64,000 nucleotides of DNA, from NCBI RefSeq assembly GCF_000426625.1, contig NZ_KE384547.1, forward strand, positions 1-64,000, written 5' to 3'. This DNA is from Psychrilyobacter atlanticus DSM 19335. Its GTDB lineage: Bacteria > Fusobacteriota > Fusobacteriia > Fusobacteriales > Fusobacteriaceae. The notes under the pieces are model-generated. The model was not told where the DNA came from. It saw only the letters and a program-made list of their open reading frames with translations, and searched no databases. The first letter of the stretch is position 1; every line of letters starts with the position of its first letter. The position numbers and the translations under genes are program-made. Shown here in pieces: positions 19,042 through 28,029 of this stretch.

Positions 19042-19111
19042 TTACTTTCTCTTGAAAGAAAGTAACAAAATTCAATGCTTTCCGATACTTTTCTCTTGAA
19101 AGAAAAGTATC
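19042..19111. repeat. Two tandem hairpins with the same loop
   Basis: Hairpin 1 (19042-19065) has arms TTACTTTC/GAAAGTAA. Hairpin 2 (19084-19111) has arms GATACTTTTC/GAAAAGTATC. Both enclose the identical 8-base loop TCTTGAAA. Hairpin 2 belongs to the larger repeat at 19077-19257. The stems differ while both stay perfectly paired. Confidence 0.75.
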
Positions 19112-19257
19112 CAAAAGTTCAAGACTCATTAAAAATTTCTACTCCGCAATAAAAAAGCCTGGAAAAATCAAATCGATGCTCAAATTTTAAGTAAGTCGTT
19201 GAGTATTTTCCTGGCTTCTTCTGCATGCTTCATTTACCAAATTTTTAAAATGTCATT
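19077..19257 (-). repeat. Structured intergenic repeat, copy A
   Basis: Related to 25744-25970. Shared blocks in order on the plus strand: GCTTTCYGATACTTTT, AAAAGTATCCAAAA, TTCAAGACTC, a long hairpin, then a conserved tail ending AATGTCATT. The hairpin arms (19155-19166 and 19206-19217) pair in 11 of 12 positions, and TCAA/TTGA (19168-19171, 19199-19202) extends the stem inside. On the minus strand the hairpin ends in six T residues and starts 49 bases past the stop of the 19267 gene, so it may also terminate that transcript. Confidence 0.75.
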
Positions 19258-19266
19258 TTTAAATTA

Positions 19267-20100
19267 TCACAAACCATTTATCTCCTTTTTAATTTTTTCC
19301 AGTAATCCTTTAGATTTATCTATTATTTCAAAACCTTTTCCATTCAAATTCATATCCAACAGATGATACTTCCACATTTCTTCCCATTTTTCTTCCCGCT
19401 GTGTTCCGAGAAGTTTCTCCCCTATACCTTCTATTATTTTTTTCATTTCTTTCTCGATCTCATCAGAAGGTATTTCTCCTTCTTTACATCTAACCATATT
19501 GTATATCTCTATATCTTTCTGTTTTAATTTTTCATTACCTTTAAGAGATTCAAATAAAACTTTTCTCTTCTTTTTATTTTTCAACAAATAATTATAATCT
19601 TCCAAAGTATCAACAAGCAATCTCTCCATTTTCAAAACATCTTCTCCAATATTATTTCCAAATTCCATTATTACATTTAAATTATTATCAATAAATTGAC
19701 TTTTAAATTTAGTAAACACTCTAGATTCTCCCTTATAACTACCCCAAGAAGTTAAATATAATAAATTAAGTTGCATGTTACGTGCACAATCATTCTTTTC
19801 CGCCCCTTTACTATTTTCTTCCAAGACAAACTTCAAATATTTTAAAATCCCTAATTTCCTCTCCCTCTCTTTTCTTTTTTCATCTTCCCTTCTATGTTTT
19901 TCCAACTTACGAAGTTGATAATAAACTCCTACCAAAGTCAAAATAGCTCCTATATACCCTCCTAAAAATCCTAAATGTTCACTATCTTTAACTATAATAA
20001 AAATAAATTTTGGTATTAATACAAATATGATTATTCCCCAAAATAGTATATATTTACGATTCTTTTTTATCCATTTAATTTCTTCAGAAAATCGTTTCAT
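19267..20100 (-). CDS. Membrane-anchored coiled-coil protein, function unknown
   Basis: 277 residues. The ATG at 20100 is chosen because GGGAGG lies five bases before it; an upstream in-frame start at 20142 lacks one. Two hydrophobic segments (about 17-38 and 46-67) are followed by a highly charged lysine/glutamate-rich helix (about 70-95), then a soluble alpha-helical domain to the end. No catalytic motif or family was recognised. Charge and layout suggest a cytoplasmic domain tethered to the inner membrane. It stands alone between the S10 promoter region and an amino-acid permease and may be accessory. Confidence 0.7.
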   Translation of the reverse strand: MKRFSEEIKWIKKNRKYILFWGIIIFVLIPKFIFIIVKDSEHLGFLGGYIGAILTLVGVYYQLRKLEKHRREDEKRKERERKLGILKYLKFVLEENSKGAEKNDCARNMQLNLLYLTSWGSYKGESRVFTKFKSQFIDNNLNVIMEFGNNIGEDVLKMERLLVDTLEDYNYLLKNKKKRKVLFESLKGNEKLKQKDIEIYNMVRCKEGEIPSDEIEKEMKKIIEGIGEKLLGTQREEKWEEMWKYHLLDMNLNGKGFEIIDKSKGLLEKIKKEINGL

Positions 20101-20251
20101 ACCCACCTCCCTGCACCCTGAAATAATTCCACTATAATACACTTACTCTTTTCTAAGGTTTTTCCTCTTAAACTGCTAATATCCTGCACTTTAGCTCCAC
20201 CTTGATCAAGGAAGAAACTATCAAAAGGGAGAGATCTAAAACCAGACAACT

Positions 20252-20285
20252 AAAAAAAGGACTGGAAAACCAATCCAATCCTTTT
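20252..20285 (-). terminator. Terminator of the amino-acid permease gene
   Basis: Stem aaaaggactgg / ccaatcctttt with one internal mismatch. A run of seven T residues follows on the minus strand, just past the permease stop codon. Confidence 0.8.
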
Positions 20286-20295
20286 AATTATAATT

Positions 20296-21660
20296 CTATT
20301 TTGAAGACTTCAATTTATTTAAAAACCCCAAGGCAATAACAACTGCCGAGATCATTATATACAATACTGCCTTATCGTTACTCAAGAAAAACGCCACGAT
20401 TACAAACATTTGTCCTATCGCTGCTATGATTGGAGCAACCAAACCCTGGAATTTATTAACTTTCTTTTCTACAAATAATTTAAAAGAAATAAAGAATACC
20501 AATAAATAAAATGCCGAATTTAACATCATTGGGATGTCATCAATTGTAATCCCTTTTAAAGCTTCGACACTTCCAGTAGATTGGAGTGCATACAGACTGA
20601 TATACATCAAAGTTCCAACAAATATGAATTTCGACGCATTAAATGGTGTACCTGTTTTTGAAAGTTGCTTTAACTTATCTGAACCAATTAGGTGTGCATC
20701 ACACGCTAATTTATGCGTATAACAAGTTCCTGCCATAAATATTGCATTGGCTGTCCCTAATACAGATATTAAAACACCTGTTAACACTAATTTTTCACCC
20801 ATATCTCCAAATAAATTTCTAGCAATCATTCCAACATGAGAATCTCCATATTTCAATATATCCGCCGGTGACATCAACGCATTCACTCCTACAAAATAAG
20901 CTATATAGATAACCGATGTAATAACTACCGACCATACAAATATAAAGGGAAGATTCTTTTTTGGATCCTCTATATCTTTTGAAAGAGCTCCAACTGATAT
21001 CCACCCATCGAACGCAAATGCCATAGATAACATCGGCGCAAACAAAAGTGCTAGTGTCGTAGGTTCTTTCTCAAATATATTCGGAAGCACATGTGCTGAT
21101 AACTCTCCTGGATTTCCAAATATAATTCCTGCTACAGCTATCACTATCAATGGAATTACTTTTATAGATGTTGAAGTAGCTGAAATTGTTGCTGCTATCT
21201 TTGTAGACACTTTATTCCATACGAACATTGCAACAAGTAATCCTATAGCTATCCCGTGAATCACTATTGGCGACCCATTTATTCCAAACAACTGAGAAAA
21301 ATACCCTGCAAATACAATTGAAACAATCCCTCCTAAAATCGGAGCATAAACTACTATCTGATACCAACCAATTATAAACTCTAAAGTTCTACCTATTTTT
21401 TCTCCAAACCATTTTGAAAAATAGTGCCCGATATAACCGACAAATCCGCCTTCTATATTTTCTTGTGATGCTATTCCTGCAATAGCAACTCCTGCAAATA
21501 TTAATGTAGTTGCTGTTATTAACCAAGCTAGTATTGATATAACTACATTCCCTCCTGTGACACCGATAATATTATCAGCCCTAAAAAATATCCCTGACCC
21601 CACCATAAATCCTATAGCAGTCAACAACGCTTTACTCTTAGATATTGTTTGTTTTTTCAC
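20296..21660 (-). CDS. APC-family amino-acid permease
   Basis: 454-residue inner-membrane transporter with about 12 hydrophobic segments. The first helix has the APC substrate motif region AIGFMVGSGIFFRADNI, and FAFDGWISVGALSKDIEDPKKN matches the conserved helix 6-loop region. It resembles SteT/YfnA-like exchangers, but the substrate cannot be read from sequence. GTG at 21660 is preferred, nine bases after AGGAGG; a TTG one codon earlier is also possible. Single-gene unit with its own promoter and terminator. Confidence 0.87.
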   Translation of the reverse strand: MKKQTISKSKALLTAIGFMVGSGIFFRADNIIGVTGGNVVISILAWLITATTLIFAGVAIAGIASQENIEGGFVGYIGHYFSKWFGEKIGRTLEFIIGWYQIVVYAPILGGIVSIVFAGYFSQLFGINGSPIVIHGIAIGLLVAMFVWNKVSTKIAATISATSTSIKVIPLIVIAVAGIIFGNPGELSAHVLPNIFEKEPTTLALLFAPMLSMAFAFDGWISVGALSKDIEDPKKNLPFIFVWSVVITSVIYIAYFVGVNALMSPADILKYGDSHVGMIARNLFGDMGEKLVLTGVLISVLGTANAIFMAGTCYTHKLACDAHLIGSDKLKQLSKTGTPFNASKFIFVGTLMYISLYALQSTGSVEALKGITIDDIPMMLNSAFYLLVFFISFKLFVEKKVNKFQGLVAPIIAAIGQMFVIVAFFLSNDKAVLYIMISAVVIALGFLNKLKSSK

Positions 21661-21706
21661 CAAAATTTTCCTCCTATAAAATAAATTTGTATTTTTTTTA
21701 CTGTCT

Positions 21707-21735
21707 AATATAACATTCACGCCTAATTTTGTAAA
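21707..21735 (-). promoter_or_regulatory. Promoter of the amino-acid permease gene
   Basis: Minus strand: TTTACA (21730-21735), 17 bases, TATATT (21707-21712) with TG one base upstream. It lies between the recX terminator and the permease start. Confidence 0.65.
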
Positions 21736-21779
21736 CTTTTTTTCATTATAGTGAACATTTTTGTATTTTTATGCAAAAA

Positions 21780-21809
21780 AAAGGATTAGACTCTTTAGTC
21801 TAATCCTTT
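21780..21809 (-). terminator. Terminator overlapping the recX stop codon
   Basis: Perfect 13-bp stem (aaaggattagact / agtctaatccttt) with a 4-base loop, followed on the minus strand by eight T residues. The last codons of recX and part of its stop codon form the upstream arm and loop, so no 3' untranslated region separates gene and terminator. Confidence 0.92.
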
Positions 21810-22355
21810 CATCACATCCAGTATATCCCCTAATTTAAAACCTCTCCTCATAAAATAGGCAACCTGTTTATCCCTCTCTTTATTCTTTACCTTATAAAAT
21901 AAATCTGAAATCATCTTCTTCTCGTCCACTTTCTCCTCACCATAGATACTTTCTATAGTGGAGGAGTCTATTCCTTTAAGATGAAGTTCATACTCTATCC
22001 TCTTTCTGCCTAAGCTTTTTTTAGAATTTATATAAGACTCCGCATAACTGTAGTCATCTAAGTACCCTAACTCAGATAATTTAGAAATCACTTTTTGCAA
22101 TTGACCTTCAACTGCGGAACTTCTCTTATATTTCATTCTGAACTTTTGCAGAAGTTCCCTTACCGTATAATCACGTTTAGACAATAAAAAATACGATTTT
22201 GAAAGAGCCGAATCATAGATGATATTGTGATATTCTTCTATACTAATCTCACCATCAGTTTTTATCCCATATTTAGCCTTTATATCTCTATTTATATCTA
22301 TGACTTCATCATTTTCGAGATATACCTTATTCTTCTGAAATTTCAGTATTTTCAT
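21795..22355 (-). CDS. recX: RecA regulatory protein RecX
   Basis: 186-residue cytoplasmic modulator that blocks growth of RecA filaments. The family's three-helix repeats are visible: [20 protein letters not shown], then [20 protein letters not shown] and the [13 protein letters not shown] end. The start lies inside recA, overlapping its 3' end by 29 bases, so RecX is translated from the recA message. Confidence 0.92.
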   Translation of the reverse strand: MKILKFQKNKVYLENDEVIDINRDIKAKYGIKTDGEISIEEYHNIIYDSALSKSYFLLSKRDYTVRELLQKFRMKYKRSSAVEGQLQKVISKLSELGYLDDYSYAESYINSKKSLGRKRIEYELHLKGIDSSTIESIYGEEKVDEKKMISDLFYKVKNKERDKQVAYFMRRGFKLGDILDVMKGLD

Positions 22356-23394
22356 TTACAACCTTTTCCTCTATTACTGGATATAAAATCACATTTACTT
22401 CTTTCTCTATCTGACCTAAAAGATCCTTATCTTCCTCTAATCTAGCTTTTACATTCTCTCTACCTTGACCCAATCTAATATCCCCATAACTAAACCATGC
22501 TCCTGATTTGGCTACAATATCATTCTCAATACCTAGATCTAATATTTCTCCTACTCTGGAAATTCCTTTTCCATACATTATTTGAAACCCTGCTTCTTTA
22601 AATGGAGGAGCTATCTTATTTTTAGTTACCTTTACCTTAGTTTCATTACCTAAAATATCGTCACCTTGTTTTACAGATCCAACTCTTTTTATCTCAAGTC
22701 TTACCGATGAATAGAATTTTAGTGCCCTACCACCTGTTGTTGTTGTTTGAGGTCCAAATCCAAATCCGCCAATTTTTTCCCTTATTTGGTTGATAAATAT
22801 CATAGTAGTTTTCGATTTATTCAGGTTAGCTGTCAATTTTCTTAACGCCTTAGACATCAATCTTGCCTGTAATCCCATTTGCTGGTCACTCATCTCACCA
22901 TCGATCTCGACCTTTGGTACCAATGCTGCTACCGAGTCAACAACTATTATATCCACTGCTCCTGATCTTACTAACATATCCGCAATTTCCAATGCTTGTT
23001 CCCCAAAATCAGGTTGAGATATCAATAATTCTTCTACATCCACCCCTAAAGCCTTTGCGTATTTAGGATCTAGTGCGTGTTCTGCATCTATAAACGCAGC
23101 TATTCCACCCATCTTCTGTGCTTCTGCTATAGCATGAAGAGCTATAGTTGTTTTACCTGAACTCTCAGCCCCATAAACCTCAACAACTCTACCTCTAGGA
23201 AATCCTCCTAGTCCCAATGCTCTATCTAAATTTATACTTCCAGTAGGTATTACCTCTACATTCATATGGGCATTTTCTCCCATTTTCATTATAGACCCAT
23301 CACCGTATTCTTTCTTTATCTGTTTCATCGCAAGTTCTAACGCTTTATTTTTATCTACCGTTTCTTTTTTCTTAGTCATTTTTTCTTTAGCCAT
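22327..23394 (-). CDS. recA: Recombinase RecA
   Basis: 355-residue DNA-dependent ATPase for homologous recombination and SOS activation. Walker A is GAESSGKT (75-82), with [10 protein letters not shown] as the Walker B region and the NQIREKIG loop nearby. [17 protein letters not shown] is the conserved DNA-binding region. ATG start at 23394. Downstream recX overlaps. Confidence 0.98.
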   Translation of the reverse strand: MAKEKMTKKKETVDKNKALELAMKQIKKEYGDGSIMKMGENAHMNVEVIPTGSINLDRALGLGGFPRGRVVEVYGAESSGKTTIALHAIAEAQKMGGIAAFIDAEHALDPKYAKALGVDVEELLISQPDFGEQALEIADMLVRSGAVDIIVVDSVAALVPKVEIDGEMSDQQMGLQARLMSKALRKLTANLNKSKTTMIFINQIREKIGGFGFGPQTTTTGGRALKFYSSVRLEIKRVGSVKQGDDILGNETKVKVTKNKIAPPFKEAGFQIMYGKGISRVGEILDLGIENDIVAKSGAWFSYGDIRLGQGRENVKARLEEDKDLLGQIEKEVNVILYPVIEEKVVNENTEISEE

Positions 23395-23426
23395 CTTTTC
23401 ACCTCATTTGAATTTTCTTTATAAGA

Positions 23427-23462
23427 ATAGTTTACTATATTATCCCCTTCTTTACAATTAAA
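23427..23462 (-). promoter_or_regulatory. Candidate recA promoter with overlapping palindrome
   Basis: Minus strand: TTTAAT (23457-23462), 17 bases, TATAGT (23434-23439). A 12-base inverted repeat ATAGTTTACTAT (23427-23438) covers the -10. No known LexA box (Gram-positive CGAAC or E. coli CTGT type) was found, so the operator idea is speculative. Confidence 0.35.
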
Positions 23463-23552
23463 GTTATATCAATATATATATACCTTTCACCACTTAATAC
23501 AGATAATCCCAGCTATACCTGATTAAACTAAAGAAAAAATTTATACCTCACA

Positions 23553-23584
23553 TTAAAAAACCACCAAGATCGGTGGTTTTTTAA
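23553..23584. terminator. Bidirectional terminator between tRNA cluster and recA
   Basis: Perfect 13-bp stem (ttaaaaaaccacc / ggtggttttttaa) with a 6-base loop. It is the second of two hairpins after the tRNA operon. Confidence 0.85.
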
Positions 23585-23646
23585 TTATTATTTAATATAT
23601 ACCCTGAATTTATAAAGTCTAATCTTATAACTATTAAAAATTAAAA

Positions 23647-23668
23647 AAACCAGTCAAAAGACTGGTTT
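23647..23668 (-). terminator. Terminator of the tRNA operon
   Basis: Nine-bp stem (aaaccagtc / gactggttt) with a 4-base loop, followed on the minus strand by a T-run. It lies 14 bases after the tRNA-Cys CCA end. Confidence 0.85.
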
Positions 23669-23682
23669 AAAATTCTATAAAT

Positions 23683-23756
23683 TGGAGGCGACGACCAGAT
23701 TCGAACTGGTGATGGAGATGTTGCAGACCTCTGCCTTACCACTTGGCGACGTCGCC
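23683..23756 (-). tRNA. tRNA-Cys (GCA)
   Basis: Cloverleaf reads on the minus strand with a seven-base acceptor stem GGCGACG/CGTCGCC. The anticodon loop CTGCAAC has GCA, the T-loop is TTCGAAT, and the CCA is encoded. Last of four tRNAs in one transcript. Confidence 0.95.
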
Positions 23757-23783
23757 GTTATTTATTATTAATCTTATATAAAA

Positions 23784-23860
<77 letters not shown>

Positions 23861-23867
23861 TCATATA

Positions 23868-23944
<77 letters not shown>

Positions 23945-23968
23945 ATAGATGATATATAAGATTTTAAA

Positions 23969-24044
23969 TGGTGCTCACAACTGGACTTGAACCAGTGACC
24001 CCCTGCTTGTAAGGCAGGTGCTCTCCCAACTGAGCTATGCGAGC
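23969..24044 (-). tRNA. tRNA-Val (TAC)
   Basis: Acceptor stem GCTCGCA/TGTGAGC with one G-U pair, anticodon loop CTTACAA with TAC, T-loop TTCAAGT, encoded CCA. First tRNA of the operon. Confidence 0.95.
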
Positions 24045-24067
24045 TTTCGTTTTTTCAGAACTCATTT

Positions 24068-24096
24068 AGTATACTATAAGTGGTTTTTGTTTGCAA
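24068..24096 (-). promoter_or_regulatory. tRNA operon promoter
   Basis: Minus strand: TTGCAA (24091-24096), 17 bases, TATACT (24068-24073), about 24 bases before tRNA-Val. A/T tracts upstream resemble an UP element. Confidence 0.75.
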
Positions 24097-24348
24097 GTTT
24101 TTTTTTACTTTTTTTTAAAAAAACTATTTTTTTTTCTATAAAAAACGATTTTTTTTGAAAATCAATAGAAAATAATCAGCCTAACCCCTTGTAAAGCCTA
24201 GCATCTAATCCATCTATGTGATTTTCACCGAATATGTAAATTATAATTATAATTTTCTAAAAAAAATCAAATAATTTAACCTTCTAATTAATAATTAATA
24301 ACTTTTTTCGTCCTTTGTATAATTCAAACTAAAGTTTTCCTGTCCACC
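24097..24348. other. A/T-rich spacer between two divergent promoters
   Basis: Homopolymeric A and T runs, no supported gene, no RNA motif recognised. It separates the tRNA promoter (minus) from the PhoH-type gene promoter (plus). Confidence 0.5.
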
Positions 24349-24377
24349 TTGCCATTTGACATATTAAATACTATACT
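24349..24377 (+). promoter_or_regulatory. Promoter of the PIN/PhoH gene
   Basis: TTGCCA (24349-24354), 17 bases, TATACT (24372-24377), 29 bases before the ATG. A nearby TTGACA (24356-24361) is not correctly spaced from any -10. Confidence 0.65.
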
Positions 24378-24406
24378 TGTATCAACAAAATTAGGAGGTA
24401 TAACTC

Positions 24407-25741
24407 ATGAACTCATACATAGTCGATACTAACGTTATAATTGCCAACCCATTCTTTATGAGGGATTTTAATGATTGTGAGATAATCATTCCTATCTACG
24501 TACTAGAAGAATTAGATAAAATTAAATCTAGAGAAGGAAACAGTGGATTTCGTGCCAGACAATTTTTTAGATTTTTTAAAGAGATCGAAAAAACTGGAAA
24601 CCTTATAGAAGGAATAGCAATCAATAATAAGGTTATTTTAAAAACAGAGATTCAGGGTGACCTTTCCCTTATTCCCAATGGTTTGGACCCAAACTATGTG
24701 GATAATAAGATCTTAGCCCTTATGATGATGGCAAAATATAAAGAAAAAACCCTTTTAACTAACGATGTCAGTATGAGGGTCAAAGCTTCCTCCCTGGGGA
24801 TAAAATGCCTTATCTTAGATGCTTCTGATAAACATAAATTAGATGATCTCTATACAGGGGTTATCACTTGTGAGGTTACCTCTGAGATGGTAAAAAAATT
24901 CTATACAGCTAAGGAGATCTCCCTAGAAGACCTAAAAATTAATTCTATGAACCCCAACCAATTTTTTTATGGCTATACAGAATTTTCATACAACCAGATT
25001 GTTGGTAAATTTGATGAAAAAAGAAATAAGGTTATAAGATTAAAATATGATGACGCCAAAATATACGGGATTTCTCCTAAGGATGTCAGACAAAAATTCG
25101 CTATCGACGTTCTTCTTGATCCCAAGATTCCATTTATAACAATCACCTCCAGGCAGGGGTGTGGTAAAACTCTTTTAGCAGTTGCAGCAGCCTTGGAGCA
25201 GGTATTAGAAGGCAGTCGTTATGAAAAGATATTGATCGGTAAAAATACGGCACCTGTAGATAAGTGGAGTTACCAGGGATTCACTACTGGAGATACTGAA
25301 GAGAAATTATTGACCCATTTTGCCAACTACACCACTACTTTTGAAAACATTCAGCATTTGAGAGGAAAAAAACCTCGTAAAGGGGTAGAAATTTTACAGG
25401 GATTGATGGATCAGGATAAGGTAGAAGTTTTGGATATCTCCTCTATTCTGGGATCAAGTTTTCTCAACAAAATAGTTGTAATAGATGAAGCCCAATCATT
25501 TGATATCCACGCTATGAGATCTATGATCACTAGGATAGGAGAAGGGAGTAAGTTGATTCTAATAGGGGATATCGCTCAGCAGACAATCTCTAGATTAGAT
25601 CCAGACAAATCAGGTCTCTACGCATCTATTGAATGGCTGAAAAAGCTCCCAGAAACTGCCCATATCACATTAAATAAAGTTCATAGAAGTGAATTTGTAG
25701 ATAAAGCCAGCTTGATCTTTGATAAGAAGATTTTTGGATAA
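24407..25741 (+). CDS. PIN domain / PhoH-family ATPase (YlaK-like)
   Basis: 444-residue cytoplasmic protein. The N-terminal PIN nuclease-type domain (about 1-140) has acidic residues D7 (VDTNV), E35 region (VLEELD) and D120 (LLTNDVSMR). The C-terminal PhoH ATPase domain (about 225-444) has Walker A SRQGCGKT (248-255) and Walker B KIVVIDEAQ. The PIN-PhoH2 fusion is a known family thought to act in RNA metabolism; the substrate here is unknown. ATG start with AGGAGG at 24393-24398. A structured repeat begins two bases after the stop. Confidence 0.9.
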   Translation: MNSYIVDTNVIIANPFFMRDFNDCEIIIPIYVLEELDKIKSREGNSGFRARQFFRFFKEIEKTGNLIEGIAINNKVILKTEIQGDLSLIPNGLDPNYVDNKILALMMMAKYKEKTLLTNDVSMRVKASSLGIKCLILDASDKHKLDDLYTGVITCEVTSEMVKKFYTAKEISLEDLKINSMNPNQFFYGYTEFSYNQIVGKFDEKRNKVIRLKYDDAKIYGISPKDVRQKFAIDVLLDPKIPFITITSRQGCGKTLLAVAAALEQVLEGSRYEKILIGKNTAPVDKWSYQGFTTGDTEEKLLTHFANYTTTFENIQHLRGKKPRKGVEILQGLMDQDKVEVLDISSILGSSFLNKIVVIDEAQSFDIHAMRSMITRIGEGSKLILIGDIAQQTISRLDPDKSGLYASIEWLKKLPETAHITLNKVHRSEFVDKASLIFDKKIFG

Positions 25742-25743
25742 AA

Positions 25744-25970
25744 GCTTTCTGATACTTTTTTTGATCCACGAATACCCAATTTATTTCTATTGAAAAAAAT
25801 TAAGATGTGGAATAAAAGTATCCAAAAATTCAAGACTCTACAAAAATTATTATTTCATAATTAAAAAAGATTAGAAAAATCGAATCGCTTGCTTAAATTT
25901 ACTGCAAGTCGTCGAATATTTTCTAATCTTTTCTCTCATATTTCATCTATATAATTTTTATAATGTCATT
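25744..25970 (-). repeat. Structured intergenic repeat, copy B
   Basis: Diverged second copy of 19077-19257, longer because about 50 bases are added inside the first hairpin, whose outer arms are GATACTTTT/AAAAGTATC. The main hairpin arms (25867-25878 and 25919-25930) pair in 12 of 12 positions, with TCGA/TCGA (25880-25883, 25912-25915) inside. Compared with copy A, at least three arm pairs and one inner pair have changed on both sides. Read on the minus strand it ends in six T residues and lies past the stop of the EamA gene. Confidence 0.75.
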
Positions 25971-26057
25971 CGAGCTTCTTTTATATTACTTCGATCTCCC
26001 CCTATGAGGGTCTTATTTCAACTTTAAATTTTTACACTTAATACTTGATAAAAAAAT

Positions 26058-26981
26058 TTATGCAATTTTATGTTTAAGTTCAAACTTTTTTTGAATATAT
26101 CTCGGGAAGACAATTCCAAATAAAATTATTAAAATTCCAACCCACTGAATCATCGATGAACGTTCATGTAATATCGTCACAGAGGCCAGTGTGGCTACTG
26201 GAAGCTCTATCGATGCAAGGATCGAGGTTAAACCTACCCCAACAACAGGAACACCTATTGAAAAAAACAACGGTGGGATAATCGTTCCAAATAAGGCTAC
26301 TGCTACCCCATACTTTAATAGTGGTAAAACTATTTTAATATCTCCAAGAAATGTAGGTGGGAATAAAACCACTATAAAAGTAAGAGCTCCTGTCAGCATT
26401 AATGCACTTCTTTGAATTGGATCCACATTTAAAGCTACTTTCCCACTAACAAAGGTAAAAGCTGTATATGAACATGCTGCAAGAAGTCCATAGACTATAC
26501 CTAAAAATGTTAAACTACTCAATCCCCCATCAAAAACATTAGATGAAAATGCTGTTCCTATTAAAAGTAATATAATCGATATCACCTGAGTCTTAGAAGG
26601 CAATTTTTTTTCCAAAACACACTCCACTAAATTTCCCATCCATGTAAATTGAAAAAGTAACAATATAGCCATTGAAGCTGGAATTTCCTGAACAGATTTA
26701 TAATAAATTATACTGGTCAATCCAATTGGAATCCCTGTAAATATCAATTTTATTGCTTCACTTCTATTAAAATTTATCCTATATTCTTTATTTATTAATT
26801 TTTTAAAAAACACCATAAGCCATAAAACTAAACACCCTATTCCTGCTTGAGAAAATACAATCTGTCCCAATGTAAATCCCTCACCATAAGCCAGTTTCAC
26901 AAAAGTTGAAAGAACCCCATAACTCACAGCACCCAATAAAACAAAGATAATATACTTCGTTGTTGATTCATTTTTTTCCAT
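26058..26981 (-). CDS. EamA-family (DMT) transporter
   Basis: 307-residue protein with about ten membrane helices formed by two EamA repeats (about 10-145 and 155-300). FQFTWMGNLVECVLEKKLPS ends the first repeat and SIELPVATLASVTILHERSS ends the second. The substrate is unknown; the family includes exporters of amino acids and metabolites. ATG at 26981 has AGGAGA upstream; the frame is open to 27041, but that part runs through a terminator hairpin. The hairpin at 27013-27039 may limit its expression. Confidence 0.85.
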   Translation of the reverse strand: MEKNESTTKYIIFVLLGAVSYGVLSTFVKLAYGEGFTLGQIVFSQAGIGCLVLWLMVFFKKLINKEYRINFNRSEAIKLIFTGIPIGLTSIIYYKSVQEIPASMAILLLFQFTWMGNLVECVLEKKLPSKTQVISIILLLIGTAFSSNVFDGGLSSLTFLGIVYGLLAACSYTAFTFVSGKVALNVDPIQRSALMLTGALTFIVVLFPPTFLGDIKIVLPLLKYGVAVALFGTIIPPLFFSIGVPVVGVGLTSILASIELPVATLASVTILHERSSMIQWVGILIILFGIVFPRYIQKKFELKHKIA

Positions 26982-27012
26982 CTTTCCATCTCCTAATTTT
27001 TTAATAATTCTA

Positions 27013-27039
27013 TAAAAAAAAGGGCACACATGTGCGCCC
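27013..27039 (-). terminator. Terminator just upstream of the EamA gene
   Basis: On the minus strand GGGCGCACATGTGTGCCC forms a strong hairpin with one A-C mismatch and is followed by eight T residues. It may simply end the nadABC transcript. It lies only about 30 bases before the EamA start codon, so it could also attenuate that gene. Confidence 0.8.
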
Positions 27040-27189
27040 ATAGAAAGAAGATTTTTGCTCTTCTAGTAGATACTCTTTTAGCATATTTAAAAGATTATAT
27101 GGAATTACTTATTTTTATATCCATTAAAAACAGTACCATAATTCCCAAACTTTTTCAATCTTTATAAAGCTCTAGTACCTACTAAAAAA

Positions 27190-28029
27190 TTATTTCAACT
27201 TTAAATTTTTCATACTTATATCAAGGGATGTATATGAATGAGTAAGAGCTCCTGAAGAGATATAATCTACTTTCAATCCTCTAATCTCTGTTATCCTTCC
27301 TTCATCTACATTTCCTGATATCTCAACTATGGCTTTACCACCTATTATCTCAATGGCTTTACCCATAGTTTCTACATCCATATTATCCAGCATTATGATG
27401 TCTGCTCCTACCTCTACAGCTTCCCTTACCTGATCCAGACTTTCAGTCTCTACCTCTATCTTTTTAACAAAGGGATGATTTCCCCTCACAGCTAATACCG
27501 CTTTAGTCAGACTGCCACCAGCAGCCATTATATGATTATCTTTAATCATAGCCATATCCATAAGATTATATCTATGGTTATTACCTCCTCCAACTTTTAC
27601 CGAATATTTTTCCAAATATCTCAAATTGGGAGTTGTCTTTCTGGTATCCATGAGTTTTATCCCTGTTCCATCTAGGACCTTCACCATCTTATTAGTTTTA
27701 GTAGCTATCCCTGACATCCTTTGAATCAAGTTTAAAGCTACCCTCTCACCACTCAGTATATTCTTTGCTATTCCAGATATCTTAGCTATAATTTCTTTGG
27801 GTTTTACCACCGATCCTTCAGTAGTCATATACTCTATCTCTACGCCACCTAGGATATCGAAAGTTCTTTTGAAGATCTCCAATCCACAGATTATCCCCTC
27901 TTCCTTAGCTATCAAGTCTACCTCACATTTAGCTTCGGCACCTAAGATCGAGTTTGTCGTTATATCATCTATTACAGCGTCTTCCAATAGTGCATCTTTT
28001 ATCACCTTATCTATTAACAGAAAGTTCAT
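27190..28029 (-). CDS. nadC: Quinolinate phosphoribosyltransferase NadC
   Basis: Makes nicotinate mononucleotide from quinolinate and PRPP, the last dedicated step of de novo NAD synthesis. 279 residues, normal length. Motifs: SGIATKTNKMVKVL, LMDTRKTTPNLRYLEKYSVK with the conserved RKT, and GGGNNHRYNLMDMAMIKDNH. The start overlaps the nadB end by 23 bases. Confidence 0.96.
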   Translation of the reverse strand: MNFLLIDKVIKDALLEDAVIDDITTNSILGAEAKCEVDLIAKEEGIICGLEIFKRTFDILGGVEIEYMTTEGSVVKPKEIIAKISGIAKNILSGERVALNLIQRMSGIATKTNKMVKVLDGTGIKLMDTRKTTPNLRYLEKYSVKVGGGNNHRYNLMDMAMIKDNHIMAAGGSLTKAVLAVRGNHPFVKKIEVETESLDQVREAVEVGADIIMLDNMDVETMGKAIEIIGGKAIVEISGNVDEGRITEIRGLKVDYISSGALTHSYTSLDISMKNLKLK

